This document shows, one piece after another, positions 51,651 to 59,192 of a DNA stretch of 64,000 nt. A program made the position numbers and the translations under genes. Position 1 is the first letter of the stretch. Each line of letters opens with the position of its first letter. The DNA lies in assembly GCA_963766295.1 (NCBI GenBank), contig CAVXYW010000002.1, forward strand, positions 372,001 to 436,000, read 5' to 3'. Source of the DNA: JBBDRJ01 sp963766295. GTDB taxonomy: Bacteria > Actinomycetota > JAICYB01. The notes under the pieces are model-generated. The model worked only from the letters and a program-made list of their open reading frames with translations. It did no database searches and had not been told where the DNA came from.

Positions 51651-52055
51651 TCATTCCTGTTGGGTGAGCTGCTCGTAGAGACGAACGGCCTCGCGTTCTC
51701 CACCCCAGTGCTCCACGAGCTTGCCGTTCTCGACACGCCACATCTCTAGCGAATGGAAATCTACGCGCCGACCACTCGGAGGCACGCCAAGCAGTTCACC
51801 GCTGTGAGTTGCGCGAAAGTGGGTGTGTGCGACGACGTGATCACCCTCGGACACAAGGTGTCGGTCGACTACCTCGAGATCCGTGAGAGCACCGGCGGCA
51901 GCCCACGCCTGCATCTTCTCCCAGGTGGTAGTGAGGTCCCCGCCCCACGAGTTCGAGCGGTACTGGCGATGGAATCGGCGTGCGGCGTCCGCCGGGTCAC
52001 CACGCTGTAGGGCCGCGCCGAACCCCCGAACCAATTCTTTGTTCGCATCACTCAT
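51651..52055 (-). CDS. Cassette: SnoaL-like polyketide-cyclase-fold protein
   Basis: About 134 residues from MSDANKELVRGFGAAL. HRQYRSNSWGGDLTTTWEKMQAW, ALTDLEVVDRHLVSEGDHVVAHTHFRATHSGELLGVPPSGRRVDFHSLEMWRVENGKLVEHW is a typical SnoaL pattern, with the late His-Trp pair. A start at 52070 (METRAMSD) is an alternative. Role unknown. Confidence 0.78.
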   Translation of the reverse strand: MSDANKELVRGFGAALQRGDPADAARRFHRQYRSNSWGGDLTTTWEKMQAWAAAGALTDLEVVDRHLVSEGDHVVAHTHFRATHSGELLGVPPSGRRVDFHSLEMWRVENGKLVEHWGGEREAVRLYEQLTQQE

Positions 52056-52076
52056 GGCGCGAGTCTCCATGGGTCC

Positions 52077-52160
52077 GCCCAACGACCTTGGTCGCTCAGG
52101 CGCGAGCGTTGTTTCGCCGAAGGCCAAAGAACGCTCGTCGCCTGCTGCGGCGAGTTGGCC
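52077..52160 (-). repeat. attC 16 (attI-proximal)
   Basis: Cores GCCCAAC and GTTGGCC; 84 bp. Its right core matches the candidate attI core at 52429 across the first cassette. Confidence 0.87.
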
Positions 52161-52170
52161 TGCTTGCTCA

Positions 52171-52422
52171 CTAAAGTGCCTCGACTAATGCTGCGATGAG
52201 CACCACTAGGACCATTAAACCGATGGCAGCTCCAACCATGACAACCGTCGGCACCCAAGCCGATCGCCGGATTGGGGAGTAACGAACGGATTTGAGCCGA
52301 TTCACCCAAGCGTCCCAGGCCCCGCGTGGAGACGCCCACACTGAGTCGGTCTCCCACGACTCGGGCTCGATCGATCGGCGTGCCTTGCGCTTGGGTGCGC
52401 CAGGAGGCCGGAACCGCGCCAT
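52171..52422 (-). CDS. First cassette: small membrane protein
   Basis: An 83-residue protein: a basic N-terminal half (PPGAPKRKARRSIEPES) and a single C-terminal helix (VVMVGAAIGLMVLVVLIAALVEAL). The ATG is seven bases past the attI core. As the first cassette it would be the latest captured and the closest to any integron promoter. Family unknown. Confidence 0.65.
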   Translation of the reverse strand: MARFRPPGAPKRKARRSIEPESWETDSVWASPRGAWDAWVNRLKSVRYSPIRRSAWVPTVVMVGAAIGLMVLVVLIAALVEAL

Positions 52423-52428
52423 TAGTCA

Positions 52429-52500
52429 GGCCAACTCATATCTAGGCTGACCGGCCTAAGCCGTCCGATTGGATGTTGAGCTGGTCGGCTTAACGTGATC
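52429..52500 (-). other. Candidate attI region
   Basis: The core GTTGGCC (minus strand, 52435-52429) ends the first cassette. Beyond it lie nested inverted repeats: TAAGCCG near 52457 with CGGCTTA near 52486, and GGCTGACC near 52445 with GGTCAGCC near 52508. A second possible core, GTTAAGC, lies on the minus strand near 52494-52488. It does not have the attC body. The gap between it and the integrase 3' end (52501-52558) holds no gene. Confidence 0.5.
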
Positions 52501-52558
52501 GGAATCGGGTCAGCCGTGAGAGGAATCTTGCCGGCAACCTGCGGAAGTGTCCGGATCT

Positions 52559-53350
52559 TCATGGCTTATCAGGGTCCATTATCAGGCGTTCTCGGGCGGC
52601 ATAAGATTCTGTGCTCCCAGGCCGGTCGAGCGGGCTGACGACCCCGTGGCCTCCGCGATTGAGGACATGCGTGTAGATCATCGTGGTCTTCACGCTTCGG
52701 TGACCGAGCAGCTCCTGGACTGTTCGGATGTCGTATCCATCCTCCAACAAGTGTGTCGCGAAGGAATGACGAAAGGAATGGGTCGTTACACGCTTCGAGA
52801 GCAATGCTTGGACCGTCGCCTGGCGGACGGCCTTCTGCACGACCGTCTCGTGAAGGTGGTGCCTGTGCCTGACCCCGGTTTCCGAGTCCGAGTAGTGAGA
52901 TGTCGCTGGAAAGATCCATTGCCATGCCCAGTCTCGATCCGCACCCGAATACTTCCGGGCGAGTGCGGTGGGCAGCGGAGCCCGACCGAGTCCTCCGGCA
53001 AGATCCGTTCGGTGCTGCTCGAACACAGTTCGGACATGGACGCGAAGCGGCTCGTGTAAAGCCGCTGGCAGCATCGTCACGCGGTCGCGCTTTCCTTTCG
53101 GGTCGCGTATGAGCAGCTCCGATCGTCCGAAGTCGACGTCCTTCACTCTCAAGCTCAACGCTTCCAGGAGTCTCAGGCCGGAGCCGTACTGAAGGGTGCA
53201 CACCAGCCTCGGGATTCCGATCAGCCTTTCGAGGACGGCATGCACTTCGGCCCGCGTGAGCACGACGGGCAGTCGCCTGGGCCGGCGCGCGCGCACGATT
53301 CCTTCGACGCGGTCGAGAGGCTCACCCAGCGCAGGCTCGAGAAGAGCGGG
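52559..53350 (-). pseudogene. intI: Integron integrase, N-terminally truncated
   Basis: The catalytic domain is complete and unmistakably IntI: LTRAEVHAVLERL, QYGSGLRLLEALSLRVKDVDF (catalytic Arg), the integron-specific insert WQWIFPATSHYSDSETGVRHRHHLHE, THSFRHSFATHLL (His-xx-Arg), LLGHRSVKTTMIYTHVLNRGG (His and nucleophile Tyr). Upstream, homology fades at ALGEPLDRVEGIV and stops where the tetR stop codon begins, so the roughly 85-residue SAM-like DNA-binding domain is gone. A GTG at 53296 could still start a 245-residue protein. The gene points towards the cassettes, opposite to classical integrons. Confidence 0.88.
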
Positions 53351-53959
53351 CTATGCGCTTGGGTTTGAGACGGCTTCGCGCACGACGTCGGTGGCGAGTC
53401 GACCGGCCAGTTGCATCGGCTCGGTGCTTCGCCAGGAGCGGCACAAGATGAACGCACCCTCGACGAGGTTGAACAGCGTGATGCTGGCTTCGCGTGCCCG
53501 CTTGGCGTCCACGCCGGCTTCAACGAAGTAACTCGTCAGATCGGCGATCCAGGATTCGAAGACGTCCGCTGTTGCTTCGCGCATCGGTTCGCTCGTGCTC
53601 GCTACCTCGAGCGCCACGGTCGCGATGGGACACGCATCCTCGTAGTTGGTTTCGCGAAGAACCAGTGCGGCCCCATCGAAGAATTCGCTCGTCGCTGCGA
53701 TAAGGTCGGGTGCGCCTTCGTAGAAAGCTTGGATCAACGCGTTGTACGTCCGTCCCGAGACACGGATCGCCTCGGCCCCCAGTTCCTCCTTGCCGCCGGG
53801 GAAGAAGTGGTACACCGAGCCGAAGGGAGCCTCGCTCGCCTTCACGATCTCCTTGAGCCCGGTGCCCGTGTAGCCCTTTCGACGCAGGAGGTCGGCCGTC
53901 GCCGAGAGGATCCGGTCCTTTGTAGGGACTTTCAGCTGGGCTTTTGCCATGCCAGACAT
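53351..53959 (-). CDS. TetR-family transcription regulator
   Basis: A 202-residue TetR protein with the HTH at TADLLRRKGYTGTGLKEIVKASEAPFGSVYHFFPGGKEEL and a ligand domain of normal length. Its stop codon directly touches the integrase remnant. It is divergent from an NTF2-like gene, across an inverted repeat that may be its operator. The YxaF/AcrR-like branch often controls neighbouring detoxification genes. Two close ATGs (53959, 53950). Confidence 0.82.
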   Translation of the reverse strand: MSGMAKAQLKVPTKDRILSATADLLRRKGYTGTGLKEIVKASEAPFGSVYHFFPGGKEELGAEAIRVSGRTYNALIQAFYEGAPDLIAATSEFFDGAALVLRETNYEDACPIATVALEVASTSEPMREATADVFESWIADLTSYFVEAGVDAKRAREASITLFNLVEGAFILCRSWRSTEPMQLAGRLATDVVREAVSNPSA

Positions 53960-53965
53960 CGTACG

Positions 53966-53983
53966 CTAGAGTGATCTATCTAG
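53966..53983. promoter_or_regulatory. Candidate TetR operator
   Basis: CTAGA at 53966-53970 and TCTAG at 53979-53983 form an inverted repeat centred between the divergent tetR and NTF2-like genes. Position and size suit autoregulation by the TetR protein. Confidence 0.45.
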
Positions 53984-54012
53984 TCCAGCGTCGAGGCCCT
54001 CAGGAGGTTTCC

Positions 54013-54441
54013 ATGTACCAGTGGCTGGCTCGAAAGCTCGTCCGGCGGACGCTTCGTTTCCATCTGGCTCGTGACGTAGAAGGTGTCCTGAGCACCTACG
54101 CCGACGACGTACATTTCACCTTCCACGGAAACAACTCCTGGGCCGGCGACTATCACGGTAAAGATCAGATCCGTCCTTGGCTAAAGCGTTTCCATCGCGT
54201 GGGACTCAATCTCGTCGTTCACGAGATCCTCGTATCGGGTCCGCCCTGGAATACAACCGTGTGCCTGCTCATAACCGACGACGCGAAGGACACCGACGGC
54301 AACATCGTCTACTCCAACCGCGGCGTCATCTACGGGAAGGCCGCCTGGGGAAAGATGAAACGTTACGAGGTGTTCGAGGACACCCAGAAGGTCGACGAGC
54401 TGGACAAGTACCTAGCTATGCACGAGCCGGCCCAAACTTAG
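54013..54441 (+). CDS. SnoaL/NTF2-fold protein
   Basis: About 142 residues from the ATG at 54013 behind AGGAGG. ARDVEGVLSTYADDVHFTFHGNNSWAGDYHGKDQIRPWLKRF is the usual NTF2 opening. It is probably controlled by the divergent TetR. Function not known; a second NTF2-fold gene lies convergent at 54449. Confidence 0.78.
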   Translation: MYQWLARKLVRRTLRFHLARDVEGVLSTYADDVHFTFHGNNSWAGDYHGKDQIRPWLKRFHRVGLNLVVHEILVSGPPWNTTVCLLITDDAKDTDGNIVYSNRGVIYGKAAWGKMKRYEVFEDTQKVDELDKYLAMHEPAQT

Positions 54442-54448
54442 CCGAGCT

Positions 54449-54940
54449 CTAGCGGCCGAACGAGTCCATCCACTTGGCTGCATCGTCGGGGAGCTTGCCC
54501 AACTCCTCGGCCCGGCGGCACCAGCCTTGGATCATCGTCATGAAGTGCGCCGGGTTGTAGACGTCCTCTTCATACGACCACTGATCGTTGCCGGCGTAAT
54601 GGAGCACGGTTAAGTTCGCCGCTTGATGGACGGACCCGTCGCCGGGATCCTCCATCACGTTCTGTATCTGGCAGACGACCCAGCCCCGGTCCTCGTCGAT
54701 CACATACCACTCGATGGGGAACGTCGGCATGCGGACGCCGGGAAATGTCGTCATCGTCTTGGTGATCCAGCGCCGGATGGCTTCGCGTCCGTTGAACACG
54801 CCGTACAGATGCTCCATGTAGGTGGCGTCTTCGGTGAACTGGTCGGCCCACGGGTTCCAGTCCTGCGTCTTACCGGCGTCCGCACCGCGTTGCTGATACG
54901 CGGCGAACGCGTCCTCTATCTCGGTTCGTGAGAAGCCCAC
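54449..54940 (-). CDS. SnoaL/NTF2-fold protein in operon with R2lox
   Basis: A 163-residue protein: DWNPWADQFTEDATYMEHLYGVFNGREAIRRWITKTM, FPIEWYVIDEDRGWVVCQIQNVMEDPGDG, and a Trp-rich middle. It starts two bases after the R2lox stop, so the two are co-transcribed. It may bind the product or substrate of the oxidase; this is inference from the pairing. Confidence 0.8.
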   Translation of the reverse strand: MGFSRTEIEDAFAAYQQRGADAGKTQDWNPWADQFTEDATYMEHLYGVFNGREAIRRWITKTMTTFPGVRMPTFPIEWYVIDEDRGWVVCQIQNVMEDPGDGSVHQAANLTVLHYAGNDQWSYEEDVYNPAHFMTMIQGWCRRAEELGKLPDDAAKWMDSFGR

Positions 54941-54942
54941 GG

Positions 54943-55890
54943 CTAGACGTGCGCGAGCTCTTCTTCGAGCTCTATAGGCGCGACGTCGTAGTCGATCTCA
55001 CCAACCGGACGCCCTCGAGCGCTCTCGATGGCACCGAGCCTGCGCGCGTTCTTGGTCGCCGCATACGCCACGAACTCGTCGCGGTCCAGACCGAACGGCA
55101 TCTCGTCGAACTGGTCGAAGAAGTACGTGACGACTTCTAGTGCGTGCGGCAGCATCTCGGCCATCGTGTCCTGGACGACGTCCCAATTGCTGTCGTCCGC
55201 GGCCACGTGACGGCGGCACGTGAATGTTCCCCAGGCCATGTGACGGCGCTCGTCGTCGCCGATGCGCTTCACCAGTTCCAGCGCACCCGGGAAGATCCCT
55301 TGCGACGCGCATACCGTGCGAAAAGCGTGATAGCCGGTGAGGGCGAGCGTGCCTTCGATGATGTGGTTGTAGATGACCGAGGCCCGCACCTGCTTGGCCG
55401 GCGATGGATCGTCGCGAAGAGCTTGCAGCGAAAGCGGGAGTTCCTCGTAGAAGAGCTTCCTGTAACCGGGACTCTCGGAGATGATCGAGTTGAGGTCCAT
55501 AACCAGACCGACCTGATCCATGAGGCGCCGGAAAACCTGGACGTGCTTAGCCTCCTCGAAGGCGAACTGCGTGAGGTACATCTCGTCTTCCAGCCGGCCT
55601 TCTGAGGCCATGGCTTGCATGAAGGGCTGGATGTCCTCGGTGACGGCCTCTTCGCCGGCGATAAAGAAGGAAACGAGGAAAAGCGCGCCGCGCTGCTCGT
55701 TGGGCTGAAGGTTCGCCCACTCTCCGGAATCGCGACTGAAGTCGATGTCGTCGGGGTTCCAGAACTTCTCGTTACCGCCGACGAACAGCTTCATGGGGAT
55801 CGAGTCCCACCGTAGGCCCGTCGACGACAAGGACTGGAAACCTGTGCGCGTTCCGTCCGCGTTGCGGTAGCTCTTGGCTTGCAGCGTCAT
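54943..55890 (-). CDS. R2-like ligand-binding oxidase (Mn/Fe)
   Basis: A 315-residue ferritin-like protein of the ribonucleotide reductase R2 family, R2lox branch (as Mycobacterium Rv0233). Ligands are visible in FFIAGEEAVTED, FAFEEAKHVQVF, YNHIIEGTLALTGYHAF and RIGDDERRHMAWG (two ExxH-type pairs). The VxxE and Tyr positions needed for the Val-Tyr cross-link appear present. R2lox carries a Mn/Fe site with a bound fatty acid and oxidises an unknown substrate. Start set at the ATG after AAGGGAG; the frame opens further to 56049 but crosses no conserved residues. A tetR gene lies upstream. Confidence 0.85.
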   Translation of the reverse strand: MTLQAKSYRNADGTRTGFQSLSSTGLRWDSIPMKLFVGGNEKFWNPDDIDFSRDSGEWANLQPNEQRGALFLVSFFIAGEEAVTEDIQPFMQAMASEGRLEDEMYLTQFAFEEAKHVQVFRRLMDQVGLVMDLNSIISESPGYRKLFYEELPLSLQALRDDPSPAKQVRASVIYNHIIEGTLALTGYHAFRTVCASQGIFPGALELVKRIGDDERRHMAWGTFTCRRHVAADDSNWDVVQDTMAEMLPHALEVVTYFFDQFDEMPFGLDRDEFVAYAATKNARRLGAIESARGRPVGEIDYDVAPIELEEELAHV

Positions 55891-55958
55891 CGCTGACTCC
55901 CTTCGTGCTTGAGCCCCAATCATGTTCCCCGGCTGCCCCTCCCACAACCCGTGCCGGG

Positions 55959-56672
55959 CTACGAGGGTTTGGCGGAGACGATCTTCAGTGCGAAGTCGGC
56001 GAACGCTGCCGCTACATCTTCGATCTTGTAAGCGCCTTCGGGGAACCACGTTGCGGTCTCGGCCGCGTAGCTACTGAGCGTCCCGTCGGCGCCGCTGGTG
56101 TCGCCGCGGAACCACCATGAGATGCGCAGGCACATCCCGCCGATCGCAGACAACGCCATCCAGGGGTCGGGACAATCGAACGCTCCCAGAGTGTTGCCGC
56201 GTTCGATGATCGCGACGATGAGACTCGCCGAATCGTGCCGTACCGAATAGATGCGGTCCCGATGTTCGGGAGAAAGCGCGTGCATCTCGGCGTTCGCGGC
56301 AACGGCGAGCGTCGGGAACGTGCCGTGGAACATGGCGTTGGCGCGTATCGCTTCTCGTAGCTGCGCGGCCGGATCGTCGCCTGCTCCCAGCAGTCCGTCC
56401 CGAATGAACGTCTGGTGAGTGTCGTGAGCGGCCAGCGACACTTCGAAGAGAAGCTGCTCTTTCGACTTGAAGTGGTTGTAGAAGGACGCGACGTTGATCC
56501 CGGCGGCCGACGTCAGGTCCCGGATCGACACACCGTGGTAACCGCGCTCGGCGAATAGTGGCACGGCGATCTCGATCAGCCGGCGGGCCCCCGGCTTGAC
56601 CCCGGCCATGGCCGGCAGGTGTGAGGGCCCAATCGCCATGGCAAACGAACGACCGTTGGTCATCCCAAGCAT
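55959..56672 (-). CDS. TetR-family transcription regulator
   Basis: Up to 237 residues. The HTH is AVPLFAERGYHGVSIRDLTSAAGINVASFYNHFKSKEQLL, and the ligand domain is typical of KstR2/fatty-acid-type regulators. Starts at 56672, 56639 or 56609 are all possible; the first ones add a tail without homology. It lies just upstream of the R2lox operon and divergent from the uptake operon, so either could be its target. Confidence 0.8.
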   Translation of the reverse strand: MLGMTNGRSFAMAIGPSHLPAMAGVKPGARRLIEIAVPLFAERGYHGVSIRDLTSAAGINVASFYNHFKSKEQLLFEVSLAAHDTHQTFIRDGLLGAGDDPAAQLREAIRANAMFHGTFPTLAVAANAEMHALSPEHRDRIYSVRHDSASLIVAIIERGNTLGAFDCPDPWMALSAIGGMCLRISWWFRGDTSGADGTLSSYAAETATWFPEGAYKIEDVAAAFADFALKIVSAKPS

Positions 56673-56757
56673 CTTGACAGCTCACAGGACCGGGAGCAAC
56701 TATGGACGAGCAAACGTCCGTTTAGAATCGGTTGCGAAACGGGGTGGCGCGGCTCTA

Positions 56758-57615
56758 GTGCAAGCGAGATGGTGGGTTTGGATAGCGCTCGCCGGCATAG
56801 CGATCTCCGGAACCGTTCTGGCTGTCGCTTTTCGCAAGATCGTCGGGACATTCCCGCAGGATGCTCGCGAAGCCGTTCGTGACGCGATCCGAAAGCGTCC
56901 GCGCGTTGTAGCGGTTGCCGGTGTCGTTGCTGCATGGACGCTCGTCTACGCGTTGTATTCGATGAGCCTTCCGTCCAACGTAATAGCGCGATCATCGGAC
57001 CAGTCGTTGAGGTCGGTTCCGCCGGGCGTTGTGGACGAAGGCTCGGCGGATGGTGGTGCATCGAGTCCGAGCGGAGACGCCGTTACCGGAGGTGTTGCGA
57101 TCGGTTCGGGCTCTGAAGGGTTGCCGCCGATCGATGTCGATCCACCGCCGGACGGCGGCGGAACAACGCAGCCCCCCTGCGCCGTTGAAGACCAGGCGGA
57201 CCAGGTGCGCGAAACCCAGGCCGCGGCCGAAGCCTTGCTCGGACGTGAGATAGGTGCCGACTTGAGCATCCTTATCGAGTCGCTTGCGGGGTGCGGCGAC
57301 CCCACCAGTGCAGCGCTTGCATTGCTGGGCCCCGTCGACCAATTGATCTCCGACCTTGGGATCCTCCCCGACACGATCCCGCTCCCCGAGTTGCCGCAGG
57401 CCGATCTGCCCACGGTGCCCGAGGCGATCGCGGCCCCACTTCGTCCTTATGTCTTTGACGTGTGCGCGCAGGCCAGTGCGCAACTCGTTACCGTCGGCGC
57501 CCTCGCGCCGTTCTTCCACCTCGACTACGACCAGTTCGCCAAGACTCTCGCCATCGTCGACAAGATCTGCGGAACCTTCGCTCCGGCCACGCCTCAGCGA
57601 AGCGAAGGCGGATGA
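56758..57615 (+). CDS. Membrane-anchored protein of the uptake operon, unknown
   Basis: About 285 residues from a GTG. Two helices come first (WWVWIALAGIAISGTVLAVAF and VVAVAGVVAAWTLVYALYSM), separated by a short charged loop, then an acidic/Gly-Pro linker and a soluble domain with a few cysteines (CAVEDQ, AGCGDP, VCAQAS, ICGTF). The helix hairpin repeats at the start of the next gene's product, so the two share a common anchor. The stop overlaps the next ATG (ATGA). It is probably part of the transporter. A TTG or upstream start is possible. Confidence 0.65.
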   Translation: MQARWWVWIALAGIAISGTVLAVAFRKIVGTFPQDAREAVRDAIRKRPRVVAVAGVVAAWTLVYALYSMSLPSNVIARSSDQSLRSVPPGVVDEGSADGGASSPSGDAVTGGVAIGSGSEGLPPIDVDPPPDGGGTTQPPCAVEDQADQVRETQAAAEALLGREIGADLSILIESLAGCGDPTSAALALLGPVDQLISDLGILPDTIPLPELPQADLPTVPEAIAAPLRPYVFDVCAQASAQLVTVGALAPFFHLDYDQFAKTLAIVDKICGTFAPATPQRSEGG

Positions 57616-59189
57616 GCACAATCGAAACGCGCTCGGACGTTTGGATCTGGCTGGTTGTCGGCGGTGTCGCTCTGGCCGTAGCGCTTGCTGCGCTGGTTGT
57701 GCGAGCCCTATATGCGTCTATGCCTGACAAGGTGCGCTCGGACCTGCGCACCTCCGCCCGACAGAATGTTCAGCTTTTGAGTGTTGCCGGTGTCGTCCTG
57801 TTGGCGACTCTCGTATTCGCCGTGTTCTCGATGGCGCCCGACGTGCTGACTTCAAGTGCGCAAAGCGCTGCCGAGGACCTGCAACCGACGACGACTGCGA
57901 GTGTCGAGGAGGACGAAGCCGCGGAACCCGGCGAAGCGTCCGTCGGTTCCGGCGGAGGGAGTGGATCGAGTGCTGGCGGCACTGGCGGGGAGGCGGCAGG
58001 CCCGACCGTGCCCGTGAAGCGGGTCAATCTGTTCCCGGCCGATCAGGACCGTCGAGGTATCACCGCAGACTCGATAAAGATCTGCGGCCATGCACCGTTG
58101 CTGCTCGGCCCCATCCTCGGGACGAAGACCGAGGACCTGCTCGTCTACTGGCGGCAGCTCAACGACAAGGGCGGCATACATGGCCGGCGCGTAGACATGA
58201 CATTGGAGGACGACCGCTACGAGGCGAGTGGTGGCGTCCCCGCCGCTCAACGTTGCCGCGAAAAGAACCCCTTTTTCGTTTTCGGAGCCATCGGATCGGA
58301 CGTGATCTCACCTGTTCGCGTGTGGGCGGAGCAGAACCGTGAGCTGTACATCTACGGCTTCGCGGTGAAGAAGGGTTCGGAGAAACTGAGATACAGCTAC
58401 ACCGCGACCATCGGGTCCGAGGACATCTCGCGTGTCCTGGCCGATGTGGCCATCAATCGTTTCGCTTCAAAGAAGCAAAAGATCGGGCTGCTTTGGAGAA
58501 ACAGCTCCAACGTTGAACCGGCCGCTATCGCATTCAGGCAAAGGGTCGCGCAGGCCGGAGGAAAGATCGTCGCGGACATCCCCGTCCAGCAGAGCCAGGG
58601 CAACTACTCGCAGGAGATCATCGAACTTCGCGAGCGGGGGGCCGAGGTCGTCTACATCGGCGACGACGCGCTTTCGCAGATCAACCTGATGAAGCAGGCC
58701 AAGACCCAGAACTACAACCCCAACTGGCTCGTCTTCTCCTTCAATCTCCAGACGCAGACGCTGCAAGAGGACTCGCTGACACCTCCGCTAACGGGAGCCA
58801 ATCTCGCGCCGGCCTACTGGTGCAACCAGCACGGCGGCACTTACGCGCCGTACGCCGCCGATATCAAGGAGTTCGAGGAGGCATACGCGAAGTACTCACC
58901 GAACACCGATCTGTGCGGACCGGCCGGCGACGTTGCGTTCGGAACGTGGCTCGGCTTCAAGGCCATGGCCGGACTGCTCGAGATCTGCGGCCCGAACTGC
59001 ACGCGGAACACGCTGGCCGGGATCTTCGAGGCCGGGTACAAGGTCAATCCCGGCGGTGCCGGCTGTCCGGTCGATTTCTCGCGCGATGCCCATCACGGCG
59101 GCTACGGCGTGAACCTCATGGAGGCATATCGGCTATCCAACGGCGACTACGGCTGGAAGAACCTCGAGCGCTGCGTGACTGCTCTTTAG
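57612..59189 (+). CDS. ABC substrate-binding protein with two-helix anchor (branched-chain type)
   Basis: A 525-residue protein. Residues 1-85 form two helices with a loop, like the preceding gene, instead of a signal peptide. A Gly/Ser/Glu linker follows, and from about residue 155 a periplasmic-binding-protein type I fold: GITADSIKICGHAPLLLGP, LNDKGGIHGRRVDMTLEDDRY, IGSDVISPVRVWAEQNRELY. This is the LivJ/amide-binding class. The substrate could be a branched-chain amino acid, amide or aromatic acid. Confidence 0.82.
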   Translation: MSTIETRSDVWIWLVVGGVALAVALAALVVRALYASMPDKVRSDLRTSARQNVQLLSVAGVVLLATLVFAVFSMAPDVLTSSAQSAAEDLQPTTTASVEEDEAAEPGEASVGSGGGSGSSAGGTGGEAAGPTVPVKRVNLFPADQDRRGITADSIKICGHAPLLLGPILGTKTEDLLVYWRQLNDKGGIHGRRVDMTLEDDRYEASGGVPAAQRCREKNPFFVFGAIGSDVISPVRVWAEQNRELYIYGFAVKKGSEKLRYSYTATIGSEDISRVLADVAINRFASKKQKIGLLWRNSSNVEPAAIAFRQRVAQAGGKIVADIPVQQSQGNYSQEIIELRERGAEVVYIGDDALSQINLMKQAKTQNYNPNWLVFSFNLQTQTLQEDSLTPPLTGANLAPAYWCNQHGGTYAPYAADIKEFEEAYAKYSPNTDLCGPAGDVAFGTWLGFKAMAGLLEICGPNCTRNTLAGIFEAGYKVNPGGAGCPVDFSRDAHHGGYGVNLMEAYRLSNGDYGWKNLERCVTAL

Positions 59190-59192
59190 CCC

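Larger units (their letters stand above)
42272..53350 (-). mobile_element. Chromosomal integron: intI remnant, attI candidate, 16 attC sites
   Basis: Sixteen related 66-117-bp sites with RYYYAAC left cores and GTTRRRY right cores separate single small genes, all on the minus strand, each starting close after one site and ending close before the next. An IntI-type tyrosine recombinase (N-terminally truncated) lies beside the first cassette. In 14 of the 16 site-bounded intervals the two cores facing each other across a gene are exact complements, the signature of inserted cassettes; one more differs by a single base. The array reads from about 52435 down to 42300. Integrons are mainly known from Proteobacteria; an actinobacterial host is unusual. 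Confidence 0.9.

Noticed and set aside
42655..52160. Interspersed GC-rich repeats read as a CRISPR array
   Set aside because: The repeats are palindromic, 66-117 bp, and separated by whole genes of 200-950 bp; no cas genes are present. attC fits every feature.
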